From: Ochotona curzoniae
Lineage: Eukaryota > Chordata > Mammalia > Lagomorpha > Ochotonidae
Length of the DNA stretch: 64,000 nucleotides
Assembly: GCF_017591425.1 (NCBI RefSeq)
Contig: NW_024466599.1
Span: 26,698,001-26,762,000, forward strand
Direction of reading: 5' to 3'
Shown here in pieces: positions 23,841 through 35,200 of this stretch. The notes under the pieces were generated by a model, which saw nothing but the letters and a program-made list of their open reading frames with translations, searched no databases and had not been told where the DNA came from. Positions within the stretch are counted from its first letter, which is position 1; each line of letters starts with the position of its first letter. The position numbers and the translations under genes were made by a program.

Positions 23841-24779
23841 CTGCAGCTGAAACCCCTTGATAGCTTGCACTTCTGAACTTGAGGAACAATGAATCGTTTC
23901 TCAGGGACATCAAGGACGCCAAAGACAGAGACGATACTCTGGATAAACAGCTCACAATGGGGGTAGAATATAAAGTGAAGCAGGCAGATGGCAGAGAGGA
24001 TAAGCTAAGAGTCTTGACATCTTCCTGGGGTCTGTGACACAACAAAATGTATTTCTTCCCACCTGTCTTCAGGACAGATAACAGGCTGGCCTGCCTCGCT
24101 GCCCCTTTTATCCCACCAAATGTATTTGTCCGAAAAATCTTAAGCCAAGATTAATTGGTCTTTGAGCCTCCATATAAAAATATATAGGCACACACTCTCA
24201 TACCCACCAGAAAATAATGGTATCATAAACCAAAGATCTGTTTTAAATTCCACCATAGATGATGATGATGATGGTTGGGCAGCTCTGTCTGGGTCCCTGA
24301 CACCCAAGGAAAGTCAAACACACATGATTTGTTTGTTGGCATTGGTAAGAAGCCAAAGAGCATCCATCACAGACTATGGATGGAGTTAGAAGTCAGGAAG
24401 TTGCAAATGTCCTTTCCTGGTGCTTTTAATAAAGATAAATACACTCATTGTTGGAGCCAACTAAGTGAGTTTCGAGGCGTAAAAATCTACTCTTTCAGGG
24501 AGGAGGGGTGATCAGAGTGCAAAGCTGAGAAAGCCTGACCCTTCTCTTCCAGTTTGTGGGATGAGATCAACTCAACCTCCTCTTTGGGACAGGGCTATGC
24601 TTTTTTTTTAGCCTCCTGCATTCCTGGGTTTCCAGGCTAGCTGGGCTTCCTAATTTGGAAGTCACCGCAGAGCAAACCCTGACAGAAGCACTTGTCCTGC
24701 TGTGACCTTGCAGAGGGGCCACTTTCAGCCCTGGTTACACAGCAGGCACCTCAGCTACATTGCCTGTGGCCTCCTTTTA
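23841..24779. other. Unassigned non-coding DNA with short (GAT)n
   Basis: GATGATGATGATGATGG lies at about 24,258-24,275. A T9 run lies near 24,601. No exon is recognised. Confidence 0.5.
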
Positions 24780-26160
24780 AAAAAAATATTTTTATTAATT
24801 AATCAATTTTTAATATTACTTGCATAGTTGAGAGGGATTCATGCCCATGTGAGTCTCAGGTTAAGGTGGGGAGGGTTGAGATATGGAGGAAGGTGGGTCG
24901 GACAAATGTTTTTTTCTCCTGTGTTGGCAGCAGGGAAAAGGGAGGAGGTCAGTCCTTACTGTCAAACTACAGCAGTGCTCAGGGTTGTGGGATTGTCCTT
25001 TGATGATAGCTTAAAGAACTTGATATGGAAAAGAATGCTTTGAAGGTGTTACCAGAGTGGTTTTGATAGTTATGAGATGTTATCAGCTTCATTGCACAGG
25101 TGTTGAGAAAATCTTTCCAAGATCTATTGGCTGACCAAGTTTATCTTAGTGTATCCATAGACCCAATAATATGTTACAAAACTTGGTCAGCAGAATGGTC
25201 CAATCTATTCTGCTTTCCATCCTCTAACAAGGCACTCAACGTCCTCCACATTAGGCAAGCTTTGGGTTTTGCATGTGCTAGCACGTGCCATGGCATAGCC
25301 CAGTCCATCCTGCATCTCACCTCACTGTCATGCACCCCATGAGTGCTGTAGCTTAGCTCAGCCCAACCCCCAGGCACAGCCCACCAGGCCCAGCCCACAA
25401 GTTATGTTGATAGATGTTGCTACCTTGACCACCCTGGCCTGCCCTCAGCCCTGGCTCTCATGCTCAACACTGGGAGCTGCAGCCAAGCAGGGGAGTGCCC
25501 ATAGGTCTTCCCAGGCCCCAGCCTGGATGTTATGCCTGCCAGGGGGTACTGAGGTCCAGCCTGACATGACTCACACCAAGTCCAGGCATTTGTGAGCAAG
25601 TGCTGCTACTTAGCCCAGCTGGCCTGCACCCATTATGGCTCTCATGTGCATCAGTGGGTCCAGCATAGCCCACCCCTATATTAGTCCACCTGCAGTCCCA
25701 ACACTCACATTCACCAGTGGAAGCAGTGGCCTAGCAAGAAAGTCTATGATGTTCCTCTATCAGATCTATACCCAATCCCAAGTCTTACATGTTCCAGTAG
25801 GTATTACAGCCCAGTCTGAATGGCCCACCACATTCAGACTCAGCATTCACCAGCATATGCTATAGCCTGGCTCAGCCCGGCCCACTCCCAGTCCCAGTTC
25901 TTGCTAGTGGGTGCAGCTACCTAGCCCAGACTTGCCCACTCCAGACCTCATGTGAATTGGTGAATGCTGTGGATCAACCCAGCCTAGTCTGCACCCTCTG
26001 CACACTTTCTTCCAGTGTGTGATGCGAACTGGCCCAGACCAGCTCTCCCATAGACCCAACTCATGCTTACACCAACAGATGCTGCAGCCTAGCCTGGACT
26101 GGCCTGCCCCTAGCCCTGCCTGCCAGCTATGGCTGCTTTTCTCCCAAAAGTGTAGTACTT
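24780..26160 (-). mobile_element. Lagomorph L1-type 3' end, older copy, antisense
   Basis: The left end (T-rich 24,785-24,815, then TTACTTGCATAGTTGAGAGG) is, when reversed, like the CTAATCAACTATGTAAAGAAT end of the 38-kb copy. About 25,288-26,130 is a run of degenerate units of roughly 55-60 bp. Each unit carries TAGCCCAGCC-like and CCAGTGGGTGCTGCAGCC-like blocks. The same layout, in reverse, forms the upstream part of 19141-20372. No coding sequence remains. The right boundary is approximate. Confidence 0.65.
25288..26130. repeat. Degenerate ~57-bp tandem array
   Basis: About 14 units are delimited by recurrent GCTGCAGCC/TAGCCCAG junctions, for example near 25,335, 25,475, 25,610, 25,860, 25,915 and 26,090. 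Unit lengths vary from about 53 to 80 bases. The open frames of 60-97 codons in it follow the repeat and are not genes. Confidence 0.65.
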
Positions 26161-26213
26161 GCTTAAGTATAAGGCAATATAGGCAGTTGCTTACCATTGG
26201 AACTGAAGAATGT

Positions 26214-26605
26214 CTTTATTCATTCATTCATTACTTCTTTGAAAGTTTGAGTTACAGAGAGAGAGGTAGTAAGAGAAAGAAGGATAGAGTGAAAAATAAA
26301 GGGAGGACGTAGGGAGGAAGAAATTATTTCCATTCATCGGTTCGCTGCCTAACATGCATGTAACAGCAAGGTCTGGGTCAAGCTAAAACTAGGAGTCAGG
26401 AATACCTACCAGATCTCCAAAGTGGGTGGCAAGAACCCAAGTATTTGAGCCATCAGTATTTGAGCCATCACTTGCCACTTCCCAAAGTGCTCATTAGCAA
26501 AATGTTCCACTGGAAGCAGAAACAGAATTTGATTCCTTGCACTGCCATGTTGGGTACAGGTATCCCAAATGGGGGTGTAGCCAGCTTTGCCACAAAGCCC
26601 TGCTC
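26214..26605 (-). mobile_element. C-type SINE, old, with internal duplication
   Basis: Inverted tail TTTATTCATTCATTCATTAC, GAGTTACAGAGAGAGAGG, GTTCGCTGCCTAACATGC block, AAACTAGGAGTCAGGAATACC, and TACAGGTATCCCAAATGGGGG core. The 15-bp unit GTATTTGAGCCATCA is duplicated at 26441-26455 and 26456-26470. Confidence 0.85.
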
Positions 26606-27360
26606 CTGCATACTCTTTGACTAGCTTTATTCAAAATGTTTTGTTTGAGGATCATACCCTAATTCCTAGGGTAGAAAATTCCCATCCAAATTAGCAAAGA
26701 TTCTTGGGGCTAATACATATTTTGTGTTATAATATTTGTCCTCCTCCAGCCCAAGAGCTCCCCCAGAAAACAAGACGTTCACTGGATATGAAAACATTTA
26801 GCAATGACTTGATATTTACTAGATGCTCCATTAACATTTGCTACATGAACAAATTGCTCACAAGCAAGGACCTCAGCAAGCGTATATTCAAATCAAGGCA
26901 AGAGCAACTTATTATCACCATTACTCTTACTATTATTATTATTAATATTATTATTGTTACCATATAGAATAAGTTGAATTTCTCATGAAAATATAGTGGC
27001 CGCTAGAGACAAGTGCCAGAATGGCATCCAGAGGCCCCAAGGTCAAAACTGGAAGGAAACATTGTGCCTAGGGTCCTGGGGTAGGAAGGAACAGAAATGG
27101 GAGGAAGAAGTTAATGACCTGGACCCCAAGGTGCAGTTTAGACTGAGGGGGAATAATGGGTTGAGGCAGGTGGCTGAGAATTTGCTTTATGAATTGGGTC
27201 TCCTGGGGGGTTCATACAGTTGAGACCCAGCATCTTTAATGAGGTATAAGTATGTCTAAATGAAACTTACCAGATAAATCATTCAGTGCTGCACATAGGT
27301 CTTCAATTGTTCTGAGTGTTTAACTTAGAACAATCTGCTTTTGTGGATATTAGCATGTAT
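26606..27360. other. Unassigned non-coding DNA with (TTA)n
   Basis: An imperfect TTA trinucleotide run lies at about 26,924-26,960. The rest is not recognised. Confidence 0.5.
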
Positions 27361-27532
27361 CTTTTAAAAGATTTATTTATTTATATTGGAAAGGCAGATA
27401 CATGGAGAGGAGGAGAGACAGAGAGGAAGATCTTTCATCTGCTGATTCACTTCTCAAGCAGCTGCAATGGCTGGAGCTGCACCAATCTGAAGCCAGGAGC
27501 CAGGAGCTTCTTCAGGGTTTCCTCACATGGGA
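27361..27532 (-). mobile_element. C-type SINE, 3' half only
   Basis: The tail AAAGATTTATTTATTTATATT, GAGGAGGAGAGACAGAGAGG, GATCTTTCATCTGCTGATTC and CTGAAGCCAGGAGCCAGGAG are well kept. It stops at about CCTCACATGGG, so about half of the element was never copied (5' truncation). Confidence 0.9.
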
Positions 27533-28309
27533 ATGTGCATCTTTACCAGGGAGGACATTCTCCTCTGACTCAAAGTAGCAGAAACCCTAAACCAATAGCA
27601 TCATAATCTGGCAGACATCACAGAGGAAAATCTATCAAAGGCAGAATTTTTGTTGCTTCACACAGACTGATTCTTTTCTATCATCACATGTACACAATCA
27701 TGGAGTGTAACTATACATATACACAGACAGTATGGTCTACTGAATTCACGCTTGAGATTCAACACCTTGGTTTATCCATTGAACCTGGAAGGAAAAACAG
27801 GCAGGGCTATGTTTGCCAACAAATTAAGCTATTGCATTGTCTGGACTGTGTTGGGTCAAGGAGGCAGTGTTGTTAGTCCCCCCGGGCAGGTAAATTAAGC
27901 TGAGGCTTAGTTACAAGGTTTGAGCTTCTCTAACATTTCTTGATCAAGAAAGGATTTGAGAGTTCTAGGGGTCTATAAGCCTTGGTTATAAAAGCGTAAG
28001 TCCATGTTATCATGATATAAAGACCTGTTTGTAATGAGTTAAGCTAACCCATTTGTGAAGACATTTAAAGTAGGAGTGAGTCTAGAATGATGGATAAAGT
28101 GCATATGAGTTTCCAGGTTGTAAATGAATTAGGTAATGACATAGGGGAAGTCATAAATATCTGGGAATAAGTAATAAAGAGCACATTTTGCAATTATCTC
28201 CTACAAATCAACTTGGCTGGAATCTCATCCATCTCCTATAACTCTCCTACCCAATCAGCCTAATCCTATGGAATAGGCAGGCAGTCCTTCCTCAGATCTC
28301 TCAGGTCCT
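27533..28309. other. Unassigned non-coding DNA
   Basis: No repeat or exon is recognised. Open frames are at most 62 codons. Confidence 0.5.
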
Positions 28310-28650
28310 TTATTTCCTTGATCGCCTGTCACTATTCTAGCCCAGATACTCATCGCATCACTCCTGGATCACTGCCAAAGCCTCTCCTTCTTGTCTTCCT
28401 GTCTCTAGTATCCACTGCCTCCTGTACACTCTCTTCTGGGGCTATCAGCTCAGTGTTCTATTTTTAACCCAGTGTATCACTTTGGACTTGCTCTTAGATC
28501 TGCTCAGAACCCTGTTTCCCATGGCCTTGTAGGTGAAATCTAGACCCACAGTCTGGCAGCCTGTGTCCCTCAGGTTCCAGCTCCACTGGCCAGCCACCTC
28601 TGGCTCTACTGTACACAGAGCCAGAAAGTTTTGTCATTGCTGGTAGTGGG
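28310..28650 (+). mobile_element. L2 LINE fragment
   Basis: CACTCCTGGATCACTGCCAAA, GCCTCTCCTTCTTGTCTTCC, CTCTAGTATCCACTGCCTCC, CAGTGTATCACTTTGGACTTG, CAGAACCCTGTTTCCCATGG and TTGTAGGTGAAATCTAGACC follow L2 order: GGATTACTGCAATAGCCTCC, GTCTCCCTGCCTCC, TCATGTCACTCCCCTGC, TCAATGGCTCCCC, AGGATAAAATCCAAAC. Diverged but colinear. Confidence 0.7.
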
Positions 28651-29037
28651 ATCACTAGGGCCACACTCCACCCAACTTACTCCTAGGTCTTTCTCCTTTC
28701 TTCATCTATTCAAACTTAAGCTGTCTAGTCTAGTTGCACACCCTGAAGCTTCTCTAACATCTCTAATTTAGTGAAGAAGCTTTCCAGTCTTGCTTATTCT
28801 ATATCAATAGAATCTTTCTGAAGATGTTGAGTACCGTGACTCAAAAAGGAAGAATAAATTAGGATGAGAGGAATTTGAGGAGCCAAGACATGTGACAGAG
28901 GCGCTCCTCGGAAGTAAAGGAGCCATGGAGATGACCATAGACTCAGTCCTACCTCTATATCCACATTGCTCTTGTCTCCAAAGCTGATCTGCCAATTAAA
29001 TGAAAGCCACAATCTCTCTTTTTACTCTTATACAGCA
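28651..29037. other. Unassigned non-coding DNA
   Basis: Possibly the decayed continuation of the L2 fragment up to about 28,760. No other feature is recognised. Confidence 0.4.
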
Positions 29038-29052
29038 GAAATTTGTGTCCAC

Positions 29053-29369
29053 CGGACTGGTACAATGACTCAATTGACTAATCCTCTGTCTACAATCAAA
29101 AACATTCCATATGGGATGCTCTGCTTCCCATCCAGCTTCCTACTTGTGGCCTGGGAAAGCAATAGAGGATGGCCCAAAGCCTTAGAACCCTGTACCAGCA
29201 TGAGAGACCCGGAAGAGGCTTTGGCTCCTGGCTTCAGCTCAGCTCAGCTCAGACCATTGCAACCATTTGGGGAATGAAGCAACAGAATGAAGTTCTCTTT
29301 GTCTCCCCTTCTTCCTTTAAAATCTATCTTTCTGGTAAAGGTAAATAAATCTCTAGGGGAAAAAAAAAG
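29053..29369 (+). mobile_element. C-type SINE with perfect target duplication
   Basis: CATTCCATATGGGATGCTCTG core, CATCCAGCTTCCTACTTGTGG, CATGAGAGACCCGGAAGAGG, and a CTGGTAAAGGTAAATAAATC tail with A9. A perfect 15-bp duplication, GAAATTTGTGTCCAC, lies at 29038-29052 and 29370-29384. AGCTC is repeated in tandem at about 29,236-29,252. The body is more diverged than its flanks suggest. Confidence 0.92.
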
Positions 29370-29506
29370 GAAATTTGTGTCCACGGTTGCACTATGAGGC
29401 TCCATTGGATGACTCTAAATCTGTACTTGTATACTGTTTCTTTTTCTGAGACACCAAAATAAGGAGACAGGAGCAGACTGAGAGGGGAATATTTGTTTCA
29501 TCTCAC

Positions 29507-29792
29507 TTTAAAAAATATATATACAGAGAAGATCTTCCATTCGCTGATTCACTTCTAAGTGACTGTAACAGCCGGAGCTGACCCAATTCAAAGCCAGGAG
29601 CCAGAAACTTCCTCGGAGTCTCCCATGTGCGTGCAGGTTCCCAAGTCCTTGGGCTGTCCTCGACTGCCTTCCCAGGCCACAAGCAGGAAGCTGGATGGGA
29701 AGTGGGGCCACCAGGATTAGAACTGGTGCCCATATGGGATCCCGGCACATTCAACACAAGAACTTTAGCGGCTAGGCCATCGTGCCGGGCCC
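29507..29792 (-). mobile_element. C-type SINE, young-type head
   Basis: GAAGATCTTCCATTCGCTGATT, GCCAGGAGCCAGAAACTTCC, GCAGGAAGCTGGATGGGAAG, GTGCCCATATGGGATCCCGG and the GGCCATCGTGCCGGGCCC head are close to the youngest consensus, but part of the 3' tail is deleted. It faces the plus-strand SINE at 29053-29369 tail to tail. Confidence 0.92.
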
Positions 29793-31989
29793 ATCACTCC
29801 ATTCTAATGCATCCGTGCAGAAACTATACAAGATATTCTACCCAAGGGAATCATTTCAGGGGTTTTTCTGAAATTAATGTCTGTGATAGTCTAGGACCAC
29901 TGCTACAATAGAGAGAACATTGGGAGGAGGAGTTCATGGACGCTGGGACCATGGAGGCTGCGCTGGAGGACCCAGAGCCAAAAAGGAAACATTAACTGCC
30001 AGTGGAGCCGTGGGAGGGAAGGAAGAAGGTGTGAAATGACCTTGATTGTCTGCTCCACCCCCAGCACTTCCCACTGGCAGACACTGCCAGAAGCTGGGAT
30101 GCCTGAGAGTCTAGGAAGAATGGGTGTGAACCTAAGGGTACTGGTTGCTAGGAGGGTAGAAGAGCTGTGACCCAGTGTCCTCCCAGCCTCCCCATCAATC
30201 CTTAGCCTCAGGCCCTCAGCCCTGGCAGTGTGACCATCAAACATCGCTGTGACATCTTCATGGCTTCTGCCACAGCAGCCCTTAAGGAGCCCCCAGATCC
30301 TCTCTTGCCCTCCTTTCTGAGCTACTGAACATAGCCAGAAAACACACTAGCACCATGCTCCCTGAAACTTCCAGACACAGGTTGGCCAACCTATCTGCTG
30401 CTGGGAAATCTTTAAAACACCTTTTGTGGACTTTGAGACTACTCTCACTTTGGCCCTCCAGGTCTTTCTCCCTTTCCTCCAGCCCCCCACCAAACCTCTC
30501 TTTCATATCCTGAGAAAGAAGCAGCTGTTTTCCTCATCCTATGTTTTTGGTCCTATTCCCTCCTGCCGCTCCATAACTTTGCTCTAACAATTCATTAATG
30601 TATTGTCCTTTCTATTTGTTTTAAAGGTTTCCTTTCTTCTTGTATCATCCTCACTTCCTATAAATGAAGACAGGTGTTTAATTCCTTACAAAATACAATA
30701 AAAAGGCTTTTTGTCCCTTCAGTATCTTCAAAAATGACTCCTTTCTCTTCACCTTCATATTCATTGAAAGAGTAAGAATAATCCTGATTCGTACTTCACA
30801 ACTTTATGACTGCCTATCCGAGTAGCCTCTGTCCGCCTTTTTTTGTGTCTGCCCCAGTGCTCAAGGCCATTGACAGTCTCTCCTACTTGACCCCTTTTCT
30901 GGAGCCCCTTCTCCTGCAGTTTCTCAAAGTTGGGTCCTACTGCATTTCTTCACCCCTCTTATTCTCCCTGGTGTCTCCCACTGTTCCTGTGCAAACATGT
31001 AAATGTGTCCCTGGTCTTTGCTGTCACCTTCCTCACCATTCTTTTATGTCATGTCCTGCTCTACACAAATCCAGCTCCATGCTCTACACAGGAGTAGATC
31101 TGTCTTCCTGGTTAAGTCTCTTGTACAGCAAGCTTGCCCCACATACTCATCCTGAGAAATCTGAATACTTTCTGTGACAAACTCATTAGTTTCCAAACTA
31201 TTTTATTACTTTCTGTAATTCCCCAACTGCATCCACCACTGACTTTAGACATTTCTTAGCATTCAGTCTCAACGTTTTTATGGAATCTTTGATTGTTCTT
31301 TCCTCACGTTTAGTCAATTGCCATTGGCTGAATCACTGAAAAGTCCTTATTATATTTAAATACACATTATATAATGTATACTACACAGTGTGCATAAACG
31401 TACAAACATTTCATGCAAATGCACGTAAATGACATTATGTTGTGATACTCAGGACATCACAGTTAAGTTGCAGGAGCATAGCAGACTGTTTCGTTTCAAG
31501 GGATAGCACGCAATTGTCGTTTGGACCAAACTCCTTAACAAATAGAACTGGCAGCATTTGTTTTTGTTGTGGGACAGTTAAGAGTTTGCTGAGACACTAA
31601 GGCACATGACCTGAGGGAGTTTGATGTAAATATTTGAAAGAAGAATAAAATCATCACCCATATGCCTATAGTACAATTCGAGAATAAAGCACTTAAATAT
31701 TATTGAAGGTGGCTGAGATTACATCCCTAATTATACCCCATCCTGTCTGCCCACTCTTCCCAGAAAATACTACTAATCTGAAGTTTTGTGTTTACAAGTC
31801 CTTTGCTTTTCTATTATAAATGGTTCCTAAAATACTCGTGTTTGTCTATTTTATCAGCCCTCATCACTTTTTCACTGAAAGCTGCTCGCGTGGCTTGTAT
31901 GCCCACCTGTGGGCTTACCTTACTGTTACTCCATGTATGTCTTCAGTACTTCAGTTTCCTACTGCTCAGCAGCCTTCAGGAACTTCCCA
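29793..31989. other. Unassigned non-coding DNA
   Basis: The longest frames are 113 codons (29903-30244, minus) and 123 codons (30806-31177, plus). Neither shows a domain, and the latter is a pyrimidine-rich stretch that weakly recalls L2. 31.34-31.45 kb is AT-rich. No exon is recognised. Confidence 0.45.
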
Positions 31990-32165
31990 TCCACCATAAC
32001 CTTGACCATATCAGCTTCACCAGATGCCTTCATCTCTCTAAGTTGAGCATTTTTATCTGTAAAATAGGAATGACCAAGCCCACCGGAAAGGGTTGATCTT
32101 GAGATTCTAGTGAAGTCACGTAGAGTACACTCCTGGGGCCTGATACTTAGTAGGAAGCCTAATAT
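31990..32165 (+). mobile_element. MIR SINE
   Basis: ACCTTGACCATATCAGCTTC, GAGCATTTTTATCTGTAAAATAGG (in two blocks), and a downstream part ending GGGGCCTGATACTTAGTAGG match the MIR core and 3' end. Confidence 0.75.
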
Positions 32166-32170
32166 GCTGA

Positions 32171-33359
32171 AGCACTTAGTGCTGCTCTGTTTATTACTCC
32201 TCACTGAACTCTTCTTGGTAAGGTGGTTTTGAGTCATCCTCCATGATCCTTTCTCTAAGCTTTAGCACAGGACATTGTATTGTAGTGAATGTGTGGGAAA
32301 TAGTTACTGAGTGTCAAATAAATTGGACTTGATCGGCTCCTACCTGAGTTGATGATGTCCAGAGCAGGAGCTCCACTGCCTGGCCTTTGAAGACTCTCTA
32401 AAGGGAGGTGGACATTGCCTCTTTGAGAAGGAGGGAGGAAGACACTGATACTTTCCTTGGTTAAAGAGTATAAATAAGATGTTATGGGGTTTTAAAATCA
32501 TATTCAGTAGCAGTGTGTGGCTATGGGCTTGGCTGAGTTACTCCCCTTGCTGGTTTTGTCAAGCGTTATTTGGCTGCCCTCAAAGCAGAGCTGCCTTCTC
32601 CATGAAGGCTGCAGGATTAGCTGCAATCCCAGCTGGAGGCCCATTCCTCTGATGTGCACAGCTGCCTGAGGGCCTGGAACCCAATCCTTGTTCAATTGCC
32701 AAAGGACTATTTTGGATCTTTGTGATGTTGGCAGCAGTCCCTGGTATGCCCATGTCAGTGTGTGTGAACCGTTTGCCACTTGCCTCATCCCCTCTGGCTG
32801 TTTCAAAGAGGATAGAAGAAATTAAAGGCTGTGACAAAGGCCTTCTAGTTATGACTTTATGCACGATGTTGACAGGCTGTCTCCTTATTGAGAAATGGTC
32901 TCTGATCTTTTGGAAAGATTACTTTGGCTGATCTGAGAAATGGTGCTATGGATGATGATAGGGAGGGGCAACATGCTTCTACCAAACATGCACCATAGAG
33001 GCCTTTGGCACCTGCAGTATCACTTTGTCTCTATTTCATTGGTTTCCCTGATGGATCCTCACCCCTGCCTGAGCATCAGACATGCAAAGGATGGGCACCA
33101 TTTGTTCTCTAGGAGTGCTATGTTTTAAAAATACATACCAAAAAAAAAAAAAACCAGAATAATGAGTAAAGATGCACATTTAAACTTGATAGCACATGTT
33201 TATGAGTATGTTTCTAGACATGAAATGTAAAAAAAATAGTTTTGTACTGTGATAAGAAATGCATATTAACTGCTCAAATAATGAAAAAAATGGTCTTTTT
33301 TTCTCTCTTGGGTAGCACAGAGAGACTTATAAAATGTCAATGGTTATGCTAACATTTAC
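32171..33359. other. Repeat-poor unassigned DNA
   Basis: No SINE or LINE is recognised over this whole stretch, which is unusual for this window. An A13 run lies near 33,140. Frames reach 100 codons on overlapping strands at 32.5-32.86 kb, without a domain. Confidence 0.5.
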
Positions 33360-33960
33360 TTTAGCAAAGAGATAATTACAAGGGTTGAAGAGGCCATTGA
33401 ACCCATCTGATTGCCCACACATCAGCTGGTTTCTATTCAAACCAGTTTATAATCTAAAGCAGGACGATCTTTCTTTACATGGAACCAAGGTCATAACCTT
33501 TTGTTTTGCGTTCTTAAAAAGATTCCATGGCCTTAGCGAACCCAGCCAAGTTTCATGTTGCATGTGAACTTCTGAAGGCAGCTCTGCTGCTAATGCCAAC
33601 AGGGCAAAGGTGAGCGCCAGCCGACAGTGCTAGTTGGAGTTTCCACCTTTGGAAAATGTTCCTAGGGAGGCAGGCGTGACCTCTAATCAGCAAGAGGTCA
33701 CCCGAGCCTTGAACAGCATTCATATGGCCCATTCATTAGATCCCAAAGAGGTGATTATGTTTTTCCATTTGTGCCTATTTGCTTTGAAAGTCCAGATAAC
33801 TCACCAATAACATTTTCCTTGGAAATTCTAGCTTCTAATTTGTGGACACTGGACATTGAAAACTCAGGTAATTAAAATTTTTTAAACATTTTGCTGACTT
33901 TTGTCAAAAAAGAATTAAATATCACTCAGGTCTATCTTATTGTACTCAAAAACATAAGCA
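33360..33960. promoter_or_regulatory. Candidate distal regulatory element (motif cluster)
   Basis: This repeat-free interval has several transcription-factor-like motifs. CCAAGGTCA, an extended nuclear-receptor half-site of the NR5A/ERR type, is at 33485-33493. An everted pair, TGACCTC and GAGGTCA, is at 33677-33683 and 33694-33700. A TTTCCACCTTTGGAAA near-palindrome lies near 33,638. Short motifs occur by chance, so this is an inference only. Conservation across mammals would be the real evidence. Confidence 0.25.
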
Positions 33961-34403
33961 GTTGTGCACAGAGCCAATCCACTTTTCCCCATCAGCACTC
34001 ATCTCTAAGATTCTTTGTCTTAACTGCAGATAGAAATGAAATTTCTCATTAGTAGTTGTGTGTGACAACTGGTCAACTTCATCTTTAAGGAAAACATTTT
34101 TAAAACTCCTTTTGTGTGCTTAAAAGTTCTCTGTGGAATAATAACCCTTATTCATTATGTAATATTCACTTTTCTTAAAAAGTTTCTCCTTAAGTCTTCT
34201 GAGAACTTTTCCATAGAAGTGTTTTTCTAGAATGTGATGCTTCAAGTTTGAACATTGACGTGTTCAGCCAAACCTTAATATATGTCATTGGCAATAGGAT
34301 GATGGCCAGAGTCTTTGTACAGCATGAAGGACTCTAAACCTGCTTGCTAGATCTTACTTCCAGCATAGTAGGTGGTAGTCCGTTCCCCTCCCTTTCCACC
34401 ATG
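33961..34403. other. Unassigned AT-rich DNA
   Basis: No feature is recognised. Rich in TTAAAA and ATTTTT words. Confidence 0.5.
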
Positions 34404-34500
34404 GCTCCATCCATCTGTTCATCGAATATTTGTTGAGATACTTCTGTCCACTGATTACCATGTCTAACTTTATAGATCCCTCAGTGGCGAGCTATCAATG
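34404..34500 (-). mobile_element. L2 3' end, antisense
   Basis: ATCTGTTCATCGAATATTTG, TTGAGATACTTCTGTCCACTG and ACTTTATAGATCCCTCAGTGG correspond to the reversed L2 terminus TTCATTCAACAAATATTTATTGAGC...CTACTATGTGCCAGG. Diverged. Confidence 0.5.
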
Positions 34501-34779
34501 GCTTTGTAAGGGAGGAGTTAATTATCTAAGCAAATAGTTGTAGCTGAGTCAAGGAATCACCATGAGAGGCAACCAAGGAGGGACTGACCCTCTTGAGAAG
34601 TCAGACAAAACTTCATCAGGAGATGATACTTTACATGAGCTTACAAGAGTTTACCAAGACAAACAAAAAGAGAGAGGGAACTGAACATCAAAGAGGTACT
34701 GGTATGAAAATGCAGTGGTGATATGGATAATACTTGGTGGTACAATGTAAGGGAAGACAACTCATGACATACACTGCCA

Positions 34780-34893
34780 TTTAAGTAAATGGCAACCATA
34801 TGGCAAGCACTTGGCTAAGTGTGTTCTTCATTCAGTCAGTTTGATTTCACTTTCATGATCATGTTATGCAGTAGGAACTTAAAAATCACCATT
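34780..34893 (-). mobile_element. MIR, antisense
   Basis: GGCAAGCACTTGGCTAAGTG, TTCATTCAGTCAGTTTGATTT, CATGTTATGCAGTAGGAAC and ATCACCATTTA mirror the inverted MIR order GCACTGTGCTAAGC...CTCATTTAATC...CCTATGAGGTAGG...CCCATTTTA. Confidence 0.65.
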
Positions 34894-35200
34894 TAGGGGT
34901 GGATGTATTGGTGTAGTAGGCTAAGTTGCCACTTGCAACACCAAACACCAGCATCTCATATTGAAAAGTTGATTCACATTCTGCTGAATTTCTTCTAGTC
35001 CAGCTTTGTACTAATGAGCCTGGAAAAGTTGAAGATGGCTCAAGCACTCAGGTTCCTTCAGCCACACAGGAGAACAGGATGGAGTTCCTGGCTTCTGGTT
35101 TTCATATAGTTCGGCCTTGGATGTTGTAGACATTTTGGGAGCATACCAGTGAATGGAGTCTGTCTCTTTCATTCTTTGATGTTCTGCCTTTCACTATAGT
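34894..35200 (+). mobile_element. C-type SINE, old
   Basis: GGATGTATTGGTGTAGTAGG, AACACCAGCATCTCATATTG, CTAGTCCAGCTTTGTACTAA, GAGCCTGGAAAAGTTGAAGA, GTTCCTGGCTTCTGGTTTTC and GCCTTTCACTATAG mark the family in order. Strongly diverged. Confidence 0.8.

Noticed and set aside
30806..31177. 123-codon open frame in a C/T-rich stretch
   Set aside because: Composition explains the openness. It weakly resembles LINE sequence but has no conserved residues.
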